The notes: a model not told the origin generated them from the sequence alone. 43,660 nucleotides of DNA from Negativicutes bacterium (GCA_031292015.1 JARLHY010000050.1:1-43660); one strand, 5' to 3'. Shown: positions 29,677 through 38,960, counted from the first letter of the stretch. Numbers and translations are program-made.

Positions 29677-29871
29677 TTTCATTTGTTACTATACATTATA
29701 TCTACGCCACAGTAAAATACATTATATGAATAGCCATTATGCCCTGAACGCAAAGTAATTCGGCATATTTGTTTCTTTTCCTGAATTCAGCGTATTCCTT
29801 TGGCTTTTGCATCAAACGCGCCAATATGGCATAATGATTCATGCATCTTTGCGTCATCGGGAGGATATTGC

Positions 29872-31563
29872 ATGCTGATTCAATGGGAATATATCCTAAG
29901 TCATTTGCTGATCGGCCTCAGCCTGGTCCTCGGTTTTATCTTTTTGCTTACGAAAGCGCGCCTCTTCCGCAATATCATGTTGAGGAGCCATCAGACATCC
30001 CTGCGGGAGAAATGCCTGTACGCCGTTTTCTTCGGTACCATCGGGGTACTGGGAACCTATACCGGCTTTTATACCACCGATGGCGTTGCCAATACCCGCG
30101 CGGTCGGCGTCGTCGTGGGCGGCTTGGTCGGTGGACCGGTCGTGGGCCTCGGGGCCGGGATCATCGCCGGAATTCACCGTTTCTTTGTCGGAGGTGTAAC
30201 TGCCCCGGCCAGCGCTTTTACGGCTATCATGGAGGGGCTTCTGGCCGGCTGGTGCTGTCATCGTTTTCGTACCCTCTCGGTCCGCTGGCCTTATGCCCTG
30301 CTGCTGGGCTTCTGTTTGGAGGCCTTGCACCTGCTGCTGCTGCCGGTCTTGTCCCCGGAGCATGAACGGGCCCTTGAACTGGTGAAAGCGATCAGCCCGT
30401 CCATGCTTATCATCGACCCTCTGGGAATCGCCACCTTCATCGCAATCTTGGACAGTGTCTATACCGAGCAGGAGAAAGTGGAAGGCAAAGCAGCCAGGAA
30501 GGCCCTGCAGATTGCCGGCAATACGCTGGGCTTTCTGCGCAAGGGCCTGACCGAGGTGTCAGCCGGGAAAACAGCCGAGACGATTCTGGCCCAGGCAAAT
30601 CACCTGGACGCAATTTCCGTGACCTCTACGGAAAAGATTTTGGCTTTTGTGGGAACAGGTGCCGATCATCATTGCGGCTCGCTGGTTACCCAAAGCACCA
30701 TGCAGGCGATTGCGACCGGTGAATACCTGCTGGTTCAGAAAAGGCAGAATATCGGCTGTCAGGACCCTGATTGCCCGCTCCAGGCGAAAATTGTCGTGCC
30801 GCTGAAAGATGAGGACACCGTCATCGGGGCCCTCGTTTTCTACCGGACTGTTCCCAACAGCATAACCTCTTTTGACATAGAGTTGGCCCGCGGTCTGGCT
30901 CAGTTGATCTCGGTGCAGATTGAGGTAAGCAAGGCCGAGCATCAGTCGGCCCTGCGGGCTCATGCCGAAATCAAAGCCCTGCAGGCGCAAATCAATCCTC
31001 ATTTTTTGTTTAATGCCCTTAACACCATTGGCTACTACTGCCGCAAGCAGCCTGAAGTCGCCCGGGAATTGCTGTCGAGTCTGGGCGATTTCTATCGCAG
31101 TAATCTGGCGGATGCGGACAGCGTGGTAAGTCTTCAGACCGAGCTTGATCACATCAGAGCCTATGTAAGAATTGAGTCGGCCCGCTTTCAGGGAAAACTA
31201 AAGGTGCTTTATGAAATAGCCGACGGAGAAACAGCGCGTATCCCACCGCTGATTTTGCAGCCCATCGTCGAAAACGCCTTAAAGCATGGCCTTTACCCGA
31301 AAAAGAAAGGCGGGGCGGTTACGATAAGCAGCCAAATCCGGGGGAACAGGCTCATCATCAGTGTCGCCGACGACGGCGTCGGCATCGAGCCTGCCCAGTT
31401 GGAGCACCTGCTGCGGGAAACGCCTGGACGCAAAAGTATCGGGTTGGCCAACGTACATGGCCGCCTCCAGGCGATTTACGGGAAAGAGTACGGACTCACC
31501 ATTGAAAGCCAGCCGGGAAAAGGAACCCGCGTTCTCATACCTTTCCCGCTGAAGGAGGAGTGA
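29872..31563 (+). CDS. LytS/BtsS-type sensor histidine kinase (5TM-LYT)
   Basis: A 563-residue membrane kinase. The N-terminal 5TM-LYT sensor region (about residues 1-200) contains GTYTGFYTTDGVANTRAVGV and GPVVGLGAGIIAGIHRF, hallmarks of the LytS/BtsS/YpdA class. A GAF-like domain follows (about 220-360). The His-kinase region (INPHFLFNALNTI, the phospho-acceptor His), an HATPase with VENALKHG and DDGVGI, and a GKGTRVLIPF end complete it. Characterised relatives sense pyruvate or cell-wall/membrane state. ATG 29872 with GGGAGGA. The partner regulator begins 4 bp downstream. Given the neighbouring carboxylate genes, sensing of an external organic acid is a reasonable inference. Confidence 0.92.
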   Translation: MLIQWEYILSHLLIGLSLVLGFIFLLTKARLFRNIMLRSHQTSLREKCLYAVFFGTIGVLGTYTGFYTTDGVANTRAVGVVVGGLVGGPVVGLGAGIIAGIHRFFVGGVTAPASAFTAIMEGLLAGWCCHRFRTLSVRWPYALLLGFCLEALHLLLLPVLSPEHERALELVKAISPSMLIIDPLGIATFIAILDSVYTEQEKVEGKAARKALQIAGNTLGFLRKGLTEVSAGKTAETILAQANHLDAISVTSTEKILAFVGTGADHHCGSLVTQSTMQAIATGEYLLVQKRQNIGCQDPDCPLQAKIVVPLKDEDTVIGALVFYRTVPNSITSFDIELARGLAQLISVQIEVSKAEHQSALRAHAEIKALQAQINPHFLFNALNTIGYYCRKQPEVARELLSSLGDFYRSNLADADSVVSLQTELDHIRAYVRIESARFQGKLKVLYEIADGETARIPPLILQPIVENALKHGLYPKKKGGAVTISSQIRGNRLIISVADDGVGIEPAQLEHLLRETPGRKSIGLANVHGRLQAIYGKEYGLTIESQPGKGTRVLIPFPLKEE

Positions 31564-31567
31564 GAAC

Positions 31568-32326
31568 ATGATCCTGCGGGCGATTATCGTGGATGATGAA
31601 TTTCCGGCCAGGGAAGAATTAAAGTATTTTCTCGGGCAAACCGGCCTGGTTGACGTGGTCGGGGAATGCGAAGACGGGGACGAAGTCCCGGCCGCCCTGA
31701 GGAACCTGCGGCCTGACGTTGTTTTCCTTGATATCATGATGCGTTCAAAGGACGGGCTGGCCACCGCCGCGGCCCTGCTCGAGGAGGACCACTGTCCGTA
31801 CATCGTTTTCACCACCGGTTTCAGTGAATATGCCGCAAAAGCTTTTGAGCTGAACGCCGTGGATTATATCCTCAAACCTTACGCGAAAGAGCGGGTCCGA
31901 ACCTGTGTCGAAAAAGTCGCCAAGATGAAAAAGCAAAGAGATAGCGAGGCCGACTCCGCCAAACCCCTGGAGCAGCAGCGGCGTAATCCGCCAACCATCT
32001 GCGTCTGGTCCAAAGACCGGATGGTTATCCTGCAGCCGGCGGATATCTTGTTCGCAAAAGCGGATGAGGACAGACAGACGGCCCTGCATACGACCCGTGG
32101 CGTATTTTTCACCAAAACTACCTTAAAAGAATTAGCCGAAAATTTGAAAGAACTTCGCTTCCTGCGGACCCACAAAAGTTATCTTGTCAATCTTGCCAAA
32201 GTCCAGGAGGTCATTCCCTGGTTTAACGGCACCTACCTGCTGGTATTGAAAAATTGCGGCGAAACCAACATTCCGGTTGCCCGTCACTATGTCAAGGAAT
32301 TTAACAGCGAACTGGGTATCGGATAA
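31568..32326 (+). CDS. LytTR-family response regulator
   Basis: A 252-residue two-domain regulator. The receiver domain has the acidic pocket VDDE (residues 9-12), phospho-acceptor Asp in VVFLDIMM and the conserved Lys in ILKPYA. A charged linker leads to a LytTR DNA-binding domain (about 145-250) with FLRTHKSYLVNL, the classic LytTR motif. ATG 31568 follows the kinase stop by 4 bp with GGAGGAG. LytTR regulators bind paired direct repeats; candidates near by are an 11-bp repeat upstream of the kinase and CTTATGCAG repeats upstream of the CoA-transferase. Likely targets are the transporter genes downstream. Confidence 0.93.
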   Translation: MILRAIIVDDEFPAREELKYFLGQTGLVDVVGECEDGDEVPAALRNLRPDVVFLDIMMRSKDGLATAAALLEEDHCPYIVFTTGFSEYAAKAFELNAVDYILKPYAKERVRTCVEKVAKMKKQRDSEADSAKPLEQQRRNPPTICVWSKDRMVILQPADILFAKADEDRQTALHTTRGVFFTKTTLKELAENLKELRFLRTHKSYLVNLAKVQEVIPWFNGTYLLVLKNCGETNIPVARHYVKEFNSELGIG

Positions 32327-32332
32327 ACGCAT

Positions 32333-32383
32333 CTTATGCAGGAAAACAGGGCAGATAAGCCCTGTTTTTTTTACCTTATGCAG
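32333..32383 (+). repeat. pair of CTTATGCAG direct repeats flanking the terminator
   Basis: CTTATGCAG occurs at 32333-32341 and 32375-32383, 42 bp apart, on each side of the response-regulator terminator and upstream of the CoA-transferase gene. They could be LytTR-type binding sites, but the spacing is wider than the usual 20-22 bp. Confidence 0.3.
32343..32372 (+). terminator. intrinsic terminator of the two-component operon
   Basis: AAAACAGGGC (32343-32352) pairs with GCCCTGTTTT (32359-32368) and a T run continues to 32372. Confidence 0.92.
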
Positions 32384-32458
32384 AAATTCATCCCAAGCCC
32401 CGGATTTTTGTTAAACTAAAACAGAATATTCTCGCATTAAGAATGGAGGAGATTAACT

Positions 32459-33643
32459 GTGAAACCGTTGGAGAATCTTGTTGTTCTCGACTTGACCCGC
32501 GTATTGGCCGGCCCCTACGCCGCAATGATGATGGCGGACTTTGGGGCGAATATAATTAAAATCGAGGCCCCGAAAGGGGGCGACGATTCGCGGGCCTTCG
32601 GGCCATTTGTCGGAAAAGAAAGCGTCTACTTTATGAGTCTGAACCGCGGCAAACGCTCGATGACCCTCAACCTGAAAGAACCGGAAGCAAAAGAATTGTT
32701 CAAAGAAATGGTAAAAAAAGCCGACGTGGTTTTGGAAAATTACCGGCCGGGAACCATGGAGAAGTTTGGCCTTGGTTATGACGAGCTGAAGAAGATCAAT
32801 CCCAGACTGATCTATACCGCCTGCTCCGGTTTTGGTCATACCGGCCCCTATTCGGAGAAACCCGCCTATGACGTGATCGTACAGGGTATGGGCGGCGTCA
32901 TGAGCATCACCGGTGCCGAAGGCGGCGAACCCACCCGCGTCGGCGCCTCTGTCGGCGACATCACCGCCGGTCTCTTTGCCGCTATCGGCACCCTTACCGC
33001 GCTTTATCACCGTCAAATGACCGGCGTCGGGCAAAAGGTGGATGTTGCCATGCTGGACTGCCAGGTCGCGATTCTGGAAAACGCCATCGCCCGCTACCTG
33101 TCCTCCGGTATTGTCCCGAAGCCCATCGGCAACCGGCATCCGTCGATTACCCCCTTCGAAGCCTTTGGGGCAAAAGACGGCTATGTCATCATCGCCGTCG
33201 GCAACGACAAACTGTGGGCAACCTTCTGCAATCTGATCGGCAAACCGGAACTGATCACCGATGAGCGATTTGTCTCAAACTCCAAACGCACCGAAAACCA
33301 AAAAGCGCTCAAAGCCATTCTGGACACCGTATTCCCGGATAAAACGGTGGATGAGTGGATTAAGCTGCTTGAGGGGGTCGGCATTCCGGCAGGGCCGATC
33401 AATACTGTCGACCGGGTGATCAATGACGTCCAGATCAAAGCGCGAAACATGATCGTTGAAACAGACCATCCGGTGGCCGGAGCAGTCAAAATGGCCGGCG
33501 TGCCGATCAAGCTGTCCGAAACCCCCGGCGCTGTTGAGAAACCCGCGCCGCTACTTGGCCAGCACACCGAGGAAATACTGCAGGAACTTCTTGGCTTTTC
33601 CGCCGAAAAAGTTGCCGAACTACGCTCGAAAAACGTGCTGTAA
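32459..33643 (+). CDS. class III CoA-transferase (CaiB/BaiF/formyl-CoA transferase family)
   Basis: A 394-residue protein of the CaiB/BaiF family, which moves CoA between carboxylates. Seen are N-terminal LVVLDLTRVLAGPYAAMMMADFGANIIKIE, SLNRGKRSMTLNLK, GFGHTGPYSEKPAYDVIVQGMGG, and the region VDVAMLDCQVAILE, whose first Asp is the catalytic residue position in this family. GTG 32459 follows GGAGGA at 8-nt spacing. An MFS transporter gene begins 58 bp downstream. Substrate is not predictable; formate/oxalate, short-chain or carnitine-type acids are all used in the family. Context suggests activation of an imported carboxylate. Confidence 0.92.
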   Translation: MKPLENLVVLDLTRVLAGPYAAMMMADFGANIIKIEAPKGGDDSRAFGPFVGKESVYFMSLNRGKRSMTLNLKEPEAKELFKEMVKKADVVLENYRPGTMEKFGLGYDELKKINPRLIYTACSGFGHTGPYSEKPAYDVIVQGMGGVMSITGAEGGEPTRVGASVGDITAGLFAAIGTLTALYHRQMTGVGQKVDVAMLDCQVAILENAIARYLSSGIVPKPIGNRHPSITPFEAFGAKDGYVIIAVGNDKLWATFCNLIGKPELITDERFVSNSKRTENQKALKAILDTVFPDKTVDEWIKLLEGVGIPAGPINTVDRVINDVQIKARNMIVETDHPVAGAVKMAGVPIKLSETPGAVEKPAPLLGQHTEEILQELLGFSAEKVAELRSKNVL

Positions 33644-33701
33644 AACAGCACATTTCCGCTAAGGCCGCGATCGAAAAAATTCATCAAAGGAGAATCGCAC
33701 G

Positions 33702-34877
33702 ATGGACAGAGAACAGTTTTGGGCTCAGCGGTGGAATGCCCTCTTTTGGGTGGCGATGCTTGGATTCATTCTTTCTTGCAACTACACGAATCATGGCCCT
33801 CTTGTTCCGACCCTGATCAAAGTACTCAGCATAACCATGACAATGGCCGGATTCTTCACCACCGCTGTATTCCTCACCCATGGCCTGTTGCAGATGCCTG
33901 GCGGCGCAATGGCCGATAAACTCGGCTCCAAAAATGTGGCGACAATCGGCATGGCCATTATTGCCGTCGGCAATATCATGACAGGTATGGCTTCCAGCTA
34001 TGAGGCCATATTGTTATGGAAATTCTTCACCGGCATCGGGACCGGCTCTGCCATCGTGGCAGGACTTCGTTATGTGCCGACCTTTTTTGCCGGCAAAGAA
34101 ATTGCTCTCGGTCAGGGTGTCTACGGCGGGTCGATACTGCTGGGCTCCGGCTTCGTCATCTACGTCATTCCGCAGCTTTTGGCTTTCCTGGGCTGGCAGG
34201 GCGTGTTTTATACTACCGGCGCCATGGCGGGGGTCTTTACCATCCTGTGGCACTTCTTCGCTCCCAAAACCCCGGTCAGCGGTGTCGTAAATAAGATTGA
34301 CTGGGCCGGACTTACCACCAACCGCAATATCTGGCTGCTGTCCGCCGCCCAGTTCGGTTCTTTCGGTACTGTTATCTCCTGCGGCGTCTGGGTAAACACC
34401 CTGCTGCAGAAAAGCGTTCACCTGGATCCGAAAACCGCGGGCATGATCGGTTCCATCGTTCTCCTTATCGGCATTATCATGCGTCCTTTGGGCGGCTGGA
34501 TTCTTGACCAGAAACTGTTAACACCGAAGCAGCTTCTGGTACTGGCCCACGCCGGTCTTGCCGTTGGCTTTGCCTGGATCGGCCTGGTTGAAACCACCGG
34601 TATGGCAATCATAGCGATCTTCTTTACCGGCTGCATGGCCTCCCTGCCCTTCGGCGGCATCTTCCACTACGCTGTCGTGTCCTTCCCCAAAAACCCCGGG
34701 GTTGCCATGGGCTTTGTAAATACCTGGGGGGCTATCGCGGTAATGACGCTGCCGCCGATGATGGGCAAGCTTGTCGACACCTCCGGGACTTTCCTCACTG
34801 CTTTTTACCTGCTGGCGGGAGTGGCGGCCTTCGCCAGCATCTGCAGCGCCGGCATAGTTAATATTGCCAAAGAATAA
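33702..34877 (+). CDS. MFS transporter, probably for a carboxylate
   Basis: A 391-residue major facilitator protein with about 12 membrane segments. The motif-A loop after TM2 is present as GGAMADKLGSKN. The N-terminal half contains SCNYTNHGPLVPTLIKV. ATG 33702 with AAGGAGA at suitable spacing. It is encoded right after the CoA-transferase, probably in one transcript, and just downstream of a LytS/LytTR pair that in known cases controls transporters. The natural guess is uptake of the acid handled by the CoA-transferase. Specificity is not readable from sequence. Confidence 0.88.
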   Translation: MDREQFWAQRWNALFWVAMLGFILSCNYTNHGPLVPTLIKVLSITMTMAGFFTTAVFLTHGLLQMPGGAMADKLGSKNVATIGMAIIAVGNIMTGMASSYEAILLWKFFTGIGTGSAIVAGLRYVPTFFAGKEIALGQGVYGGSILLGSGFVIYVIPQLLAFLGWQGVFYTTGAMAGVFTILWHFFAPKTPVSGVVNKIDWAGLTTNRNIWLLSAAQFGSFGTVISCGVWVNTLLQKSVHLDPKTAGMIGSIVLLIGIIMRPLGGWILDQKLLTPKQLLVLAHAGLAVGFAWIGLVETTGMAIIAIFFTGCMASLPFGGIFHYAVVSFPKNPGVAMGFVNTWGAIAVMTLPPMMGKLVDTSGTFLTAFYLLAGVAAFASICSAGIVNIAKE

Positions 34878-34916
34878 TAATTGCCGGTTCACGCCGGCTA
34901 ATGGGAATAACCGAAG

Positions 34917-34951
34917 AAAAAGCAGCCTCGCCTGAACGCGATGCTGCTTTT
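34917..34951. terminator. bidirectional terminator between the MFS and aldo/keto reductase genes
   Basis: AAAAAGCAGC (34917-34926) pairs with GCTGCTTTT (34943-34951), with runs of A and T outside. It serves convergent genes on both strands. A short GCCGG/CCGGC repeat at 34883-34898 lies just before it. Confidence 0.85.
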
Positions 34952-34997
34952 TTTCGTTCCCTCGCCGCTATGAATCCTGGTGAATTTTATCAAGCCG

Positions 34998-35996
34998 CTA
35001 TCTGTTTCTAAACCGGTTCGCTGCATCAAGGTCTTCTTCCAGCCTGTCGGTGGCATTGCCGGGATGAACAGACAGTTTGGCTATCTCTTCGCGCATGTGG
35101 CTATCCATGTCAAAATCGGCGGCAGCCAGAGAATCCCGCAGCTGGTCTACATTCCTTGCGCCGATAATCGGCGCGGTAACCGCCGGGTGCGCTTTGACCC
35201 AGCTGATAGCCAGCGTTACCGGATTCACTCCCGCTTTTTGGGCAAAATCGATAAACCTGTCGGCAATCTCATAATACAGAGGATTGCTGTAGCGTTGACT
35301 GTAACTGCTTTTTTCCGCGATTCTGCCTGATGTCGACCGAGAACCCTTCGAGTACTTTCCTGACAGCAACCCTGCCCCCAGCGGATTGTAAGGTATGACC
35401 CCCAGCTTTTCCGACTCCGCCAGCGGGAGAAGCTCCACTTCCGCCTGTCTTTTCACCAGACTGTACATCGGTTCGATGCATTCAAACCGCGGCCAGCCGT
35501 TTTTTTCCGCAACGCCGAGGGACTTGGCTATCTGCCAGGCCGCCCAGTTGCTGACACCAAGATACAGTACCTTCCCCTGGCTGACCAGGTCGCTGAGGGC
35601 GCGAAGCGTATCATCCATCGCCGCAAACGGGTCGAAATAATGGATAAAATAAAGGTCGATCCGGTCTGTCTGCAGACGGGAAAGGCTCCGTTCCACCGAA
35701 AGCATGATATTGCGCCGGGACCCACCGATGGCGTTGACATCCTTGCCGGTACGCTGGGATACCTTCGTCGTAATGACAACCTCGTCGCGGCAGCCGTGGA
35801 TCAGTTTCCCGAGAATCTCCTCGGCTTTCCCGCCGCCGTAGTTGTTGGAGCAATCAAAGAAATTCACGCCGGCCTCCCGGCATGTTTTGAACATGCGGGC
35901 CGCTTCCGTTTCATCGGCCTCGGCGCCGAACGTCATGGTACCGAAACACAGCTCCGACACCAATACCCCGGTTCTGCCCAATACGTTGTACTTCAT
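34998..35996 (-). CDS. aldo/keto reductase
   Basis: A 332-residue NADPH-dependent aldo/keto reductase with a TIM-barrel fold. Start motif LGRTGVLVSELCFGTMTFG, catalytic Asp and Tyr in FDCSNNYGGGKAEE, Lys in VVITTKVSQR, and His in LYFIHYFDP are visible, as is C-terminal APIIGARNVDQL of the cofactor site. ATG 35996-35994 with AAGGAGGA at good spacing. It follows the second reductase by 28 bp and should be in the same operon with the TPR lipoprotein and alcohol dehydrogenase. Natural substrate unknown. Confidence 0.92.
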   Translation of the reverse strand: MKYNVLGRTGVLVSELCFGTMTFGAEADETEAARMFKTCREAGVNFFDCSNNYGGGKAEEILGKLIHGCRDEVVITTKVSQRTGKDVNAIGGSRRNIMLSVERSLSRLQTDRIDLYFIHYFDPFAAMDDTLRALSDLVSQGKVLYLGVSNWAAWQIAKSLGVAEKNGWPRFECIEPMYSLVKRQAEVELLPLAESEKLGVIPYNPLGAGLLSGKYSKGSRSTSGRIAEKSSYSQRYSNPLYYEIADRFIDFAQKAGVNPVTLAISWVKAHPAVTAPIIGARNVDQLRDSLAAADFDMDSHMREEIAKLSVHPGNATDRLEEDLDAANRFRNR

Positions 35997-36024
35997 CGAA
36001 TTCCTCCTTCTGTCCAGCGCACCC

Positions 36025-37200
36025 TTACCTTGCTGCGACAATCCCCCGCACTTTTTCCCAGACGGTGCGGCGATCGGCCGCAACACAAGGCCGGCGAAGT
36101 TCCTTGAGCACATCTTCCACATAAGAAGTGTGGCGCATCCCAACCAAAACAGACGACACACCCTTCGTGGAGCGAAGAGCCCGCAGAGCAAGATGGGTCA
36201 GGGTGGACGCATCCTCCCATTCCTGATCCAATGCCGCGATTTGCTTGCGAAAGGCGGCAGCGTTCTCGGCTCCCTGGTCTTGATAGACGTTATCCGCCAG
36301 GCGGATAAGATCGTTGCCCTGAATGGCGTTAAACGGGCGGTTGATCAGCACAGCCAGCTCTTTCTCCCTGGCGAATTCCAGCACGCTCTCTCCGCCTGGC
36401 TGGTTGGCTTCCAGGATCGCCTCGGCTTCAAATAAGTTGAAGGGAAATTCAACAACGCCGAAGTGGTGGCTGCTGCCGAGGGAAGCCGCGGTCTCCCAGG
36501 CTTTCGTAAGAGAAGTGAACGCATAATCCCGCTGCGGCCTTACGAAAGTGTTTGAGCTGATTCCATACCAGCGAATACGGCCCTTGACGACTTCCTCTTC
36601 CAGGTAAAGAAACGCCTCGCGAATCCGCCGCCAGTATTCCCCCTGGGCCTTCGCCCGTGACAGATGCTGCTTATTGGCCCACATCAGATAGTATTCCGGG
36701 TTGTGGAGCAGATAGCAGTCGATGGTATCCAGCTTCAACCGCTCCAAGCTGCTGCTGATCTGCTCAGCCAGAAATCGGGGATGGATACAGTGCTCCAGGC
36801 CTTCGCCGTATGGGACCAGTTCCGGAAAAGGCCGTCCTTCTCTTTGCCGCTGTTGACTGAGGCGGTAGTTTTCCCCTTGCAGATAGCCGCCTTTTGAGAC
36901 GACAATCATCTCGTCCCGTCGCACCTCTCCTTGCGTCGCCAGCTCATTCAGCACATTCCCGATCAGGCGCTCAGCCCCGCCGTCGGCGTAGTTTGCGCTG
37001 GTATCGACTAGATTGATGCCCGACCGCAGCGCCTCGGCGAACGCCTGCCGATGCCCGAGAATGCCGTCATCCACCCGGTAGCTCCCAAACCCGGCCCCGC
37101 TTACAGCAAGGCCTGTCCTGCCAAGCATTTGATAAGGCAGTGCGGGATACCGCCTGGAGTATTCCAAGGTACCAATAGCTGTGGCAAATCCCTGCAGCAT
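36025..37200 (-). CDS. aldo/keto reductase, large form
   Basis: A 391-residue aldo/keto reductase, longer than the usual 320-340. It opens with LGRTGLAVSGAGFGSYRV; the catalytic set is DTSANYADGGAERL (Asp, Tyr), IVVSKGGYL (Lys) and CYLLHNPEYY (His). The insertions fall between the Lys and His motifs (about residues 105-165) and after it (about 195-245). The C-terminal cofactor segment reads VSSVLVGMRHTSYVEDVL. ATG 37200-37198 with GAGGAGGGG. It is a distant paralogue of the neighbour at 34998. Function unknown. Confidence 0.88.
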   Translation of the reverse strand: MLQGFATAIGTLEYSRRYPALPYQMLGRTGLAVSGAGFGSYRVDDGILGHRQAFAEALRSGINLVDTSANYADGGAERLIGNVLNELATQGEVRRDEMIVVSKGGYLQGENYRLSQQRQREGRPFPELVPYGEGLEHCIHPRFLAEQISSSLERLKLDTIDCYLLHNPEYYLMWANKQHLSRAKAQGEYWRRIREAFLYLEEEVVKGRIRWYGISSNTFVRPQRDYAFTSLTKAWETAASLGSSHHFGVVEFPFNLFEAEAILEANQPGGESVLEFAREKELAVLINRPFNAIQGNDLIRLADNVYQDQGAENAAAFRKQIAALDQEWEDASTLTHLALRALRSTKGVSSVLVGMRHTSYVEDVLKELRRPCVAADRRTVWEKVRGIVAAR

Positions 37201-37249
37201 GCTTTCCCCTCCTCTGCAACTACACAATACATCCGGTAAATTCGCGGGA

Positions 37250-37918
37250 CTAGCGCACCAAGGCCTGAAACTCCGGCAGGGTGCGCATTTTGTCAAAATG
37301 AGACTGTTGCCGGGCCACTTCTTTTACCACCTGGTCAAGTTCGATGGCTTTCTTTAAATATTTCAGCGACTCCTGCGTATTGCCCCGGTCGGCGTAAATT
37401 GTGGCAATGCCGTAATAGCTCCAGGTATTCTGCGGATCGCCCTGGATGGTTTTTTCAAACCAGTACAGGGATTGATCATAATCGTTTTGCAGCTTGTAGG
37501 CCATAGCCATATCATAAAAAGCCGGTACATAACCCGGGTTCATGTCGAGGGTCTTTTGAATCAGGGCCATGCCGCCCTTATAGTCGCCTTCGAAACAAAG
37601 CGCAATCCCCTTGGCTGTATAAACTTTAAAACTGGCGGGATTGGCGGCGATAGCCTTATCGAAGAAAGCGATTGCTTTCTGGTACTCGTATTCTTCATAG
37701 CGTTTCAAACCTTGCTCGAAAAATTTATCCGACTCTGCGGCCCTGGCTGGGTCGACATTCGGAGCGGCCGATATGGGCTTGGCGCTTTCCCCGCTCTGCG
37801 CGGCGGCAGTTTTTTCCGGCGGTTTTGTTTCAGACCCGGTTTTCAGGGCGCACCCCTGCAAACTTACCAGAAATACGATGGATGCTATCATCAACATTTT
37901 CCCTGGTCTGTTTTTCAT
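37250..37918 (-). CDS. TPR-repeat lipoprotein
   Basis: A 222-residue protein with a lipoprotein signal peptide (MLMIASIVFLVSLQGC; lipobox LQGC, lipidated Cys at 23). A low-complexity Pro/Ser/Ala region (about 30-60) follows. Then come tetratricopeptide repeats (about 65-195) with segments such as AIAFFDKAIAANPASFKVYTA, ALIQKTLDMNPGYVPAFYDM and SLYWFEKTIQGDPQNTWSYY. ATG 37918-37916 with GAGGAAAG. TPR lipoproteins act as extracytoplasmic scaffolds; its place between an alcohol dehydrogenase and two reductases (about 50-bp gaps) is unexplained. Confidence 0.88.
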   Translation of the reverse strand: MKNRPGKMLMIASIVFLVSLQGCALKTGSETKPPEKTAAAQSGESAKPISAAPNVDPARAAESDKFFEQGLKRYEEYEYQKAIAFFDKAIAANPASFKVYTAKGIALCFEGDYKGGMALIQKTLDMNPGYVPAFYDMAMAYKLQNDYDQSLYWFEKTIQGDPQNTWSYYGIATIYADRGNTQESLKYLKKAIELDQVVKEVARQQSHFDKMRTLPEFQALVR

Positions 37919-37970
37919 CTGCTTTCCTCCCCATGGCGCCTGCCTGCGTAGTTTTAGTGCCGTACCGGTT

Positions 37971-38918
37971 TTATTGCAGCTTGAACAGCACCTTAATGCC
38001 GTTATCTTCAGCGAAGGCTTTCTCCCATGCTGCCAGTTCATATACACCGCCAATAAGCGGTTCAACATCCACAAGGCCCCGCTCCATCAGCCGCAACGCC
38101 CCGTCAATGGGACCGCAGCGGGATCCGGTCAGCGTAAGTTCATTGACAACCCAGTCGGCACCGATCATCCCGTTTTGGCTGCTAAAGGTACTTTTCAGAA
38201 TGACTTTGCCTCTGGGCAACACAATCTGCCCGGCGTATTTCAAACCGGTTTCATTACCGGTGCACTCCACCACCAAATCGTATGTCCGGCGGGGTTCAGC
38301 CTGGCCATACAGGATGGTTTGGGCTTTTTCTTTCAGTATTGCCAGTTTCTCCGGATGCTTTCCGATAACGGTCAGACGGCACCCGGTGAGGGTAAGCACC
38401 TGCGCAATAAGCTGACCCAGTTTTCCGTCCCCGATTACCGCGACATTGTCCGATGGCCTCACGTGGCATTGCTCCACAATCTCCAGCGCCGCGGCCAACG
38501 GTTCGGCAAAAACCGCGGTCAGGTCGGAAACCTTTTCCGGAACGATCTGCAAATTTTGCCCAGGCAAAGTAATATAGTCGGCAAAAGCCCCGTTTTTGCC
38601 GCTGATCCCCAGAACCTTGCGGCTTACGCAGTGGTGCCGGTGACCCGACACACAACATTCACAGCACCCGCAGCCAATATTGATATCACCTGCGACACGT
38701 TTGCCGATATAACCGGCCTCCGGTCCTGCTTCAACCACGCCGACAAACTCGTGGCCGAGAATTCCGTGAAAGCCTTTATAGCCTCTCACTATTTCCAGGT
38801 CAGTATTACACAGACCTGCGTATATGATCCTTATCAGTGCCTCGCCGGCCTGCGGCTCTGGTCTGGGAATATCGTCGGCATAGCGAAGTCCCTGTTCGTC
38901 GAAGACCAAACCTTGCAT
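37971..38918 (-). CDS. zinc-dependent alcohol/sorbitol dehydrogenase (MDR family)
   Basis: A 315-residue medium-chain dehydrogenase. Catalytic zinc residues are in GLCNTDLEI (Cys) and GHEFVGVV (His, Glu). The structural zinc set is CGCCECCVSGHRHHC, and the NAD-binding motif is NVAVIGDGKLGQLIAQVL. It resembles threonine or sorbitol dehydrogenase more than ethanol dehydrogenase, and is somewhat short. ATG 38918 with GGGAGAGG. It is first of a run with the TPR lipoprotein and two aldo/keto reductases. Substrate unknown. Confidence 0.88.
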   Translation of the reverse strand: MQGLVFDEQGLRYADDIPRPEPQAGEALIRIIYAGLCNTDLEIVRGYKGFHGILGHEFVGVVEAGPEAGYIGKRVAGDINIGCGCCECCVSGHRHHCVSRKVLGISGKNGAFADYITLPGQNLQIVPEKVSDLTAVFAEPLAAALEIVEQCHVRPSDNVAVIGDGKLGQLIAQVLTLTGCRLTVIGKHPEKLAILKEKAQTILYGQAEPRRTYDLVVECTGNETGLKYAGQIVLPRGKVILKSTFSSQNGMIGADWVVNELTLTGSRCGPIDGALRLMERGLVDVEPLIGGVYELAAWEKAFAEDNGIKVLFKLQ

Positions 38919-38960
38919 TATTATACCTCTCCCGCCGCTTGTTCACCGCAGCAATCTTTA

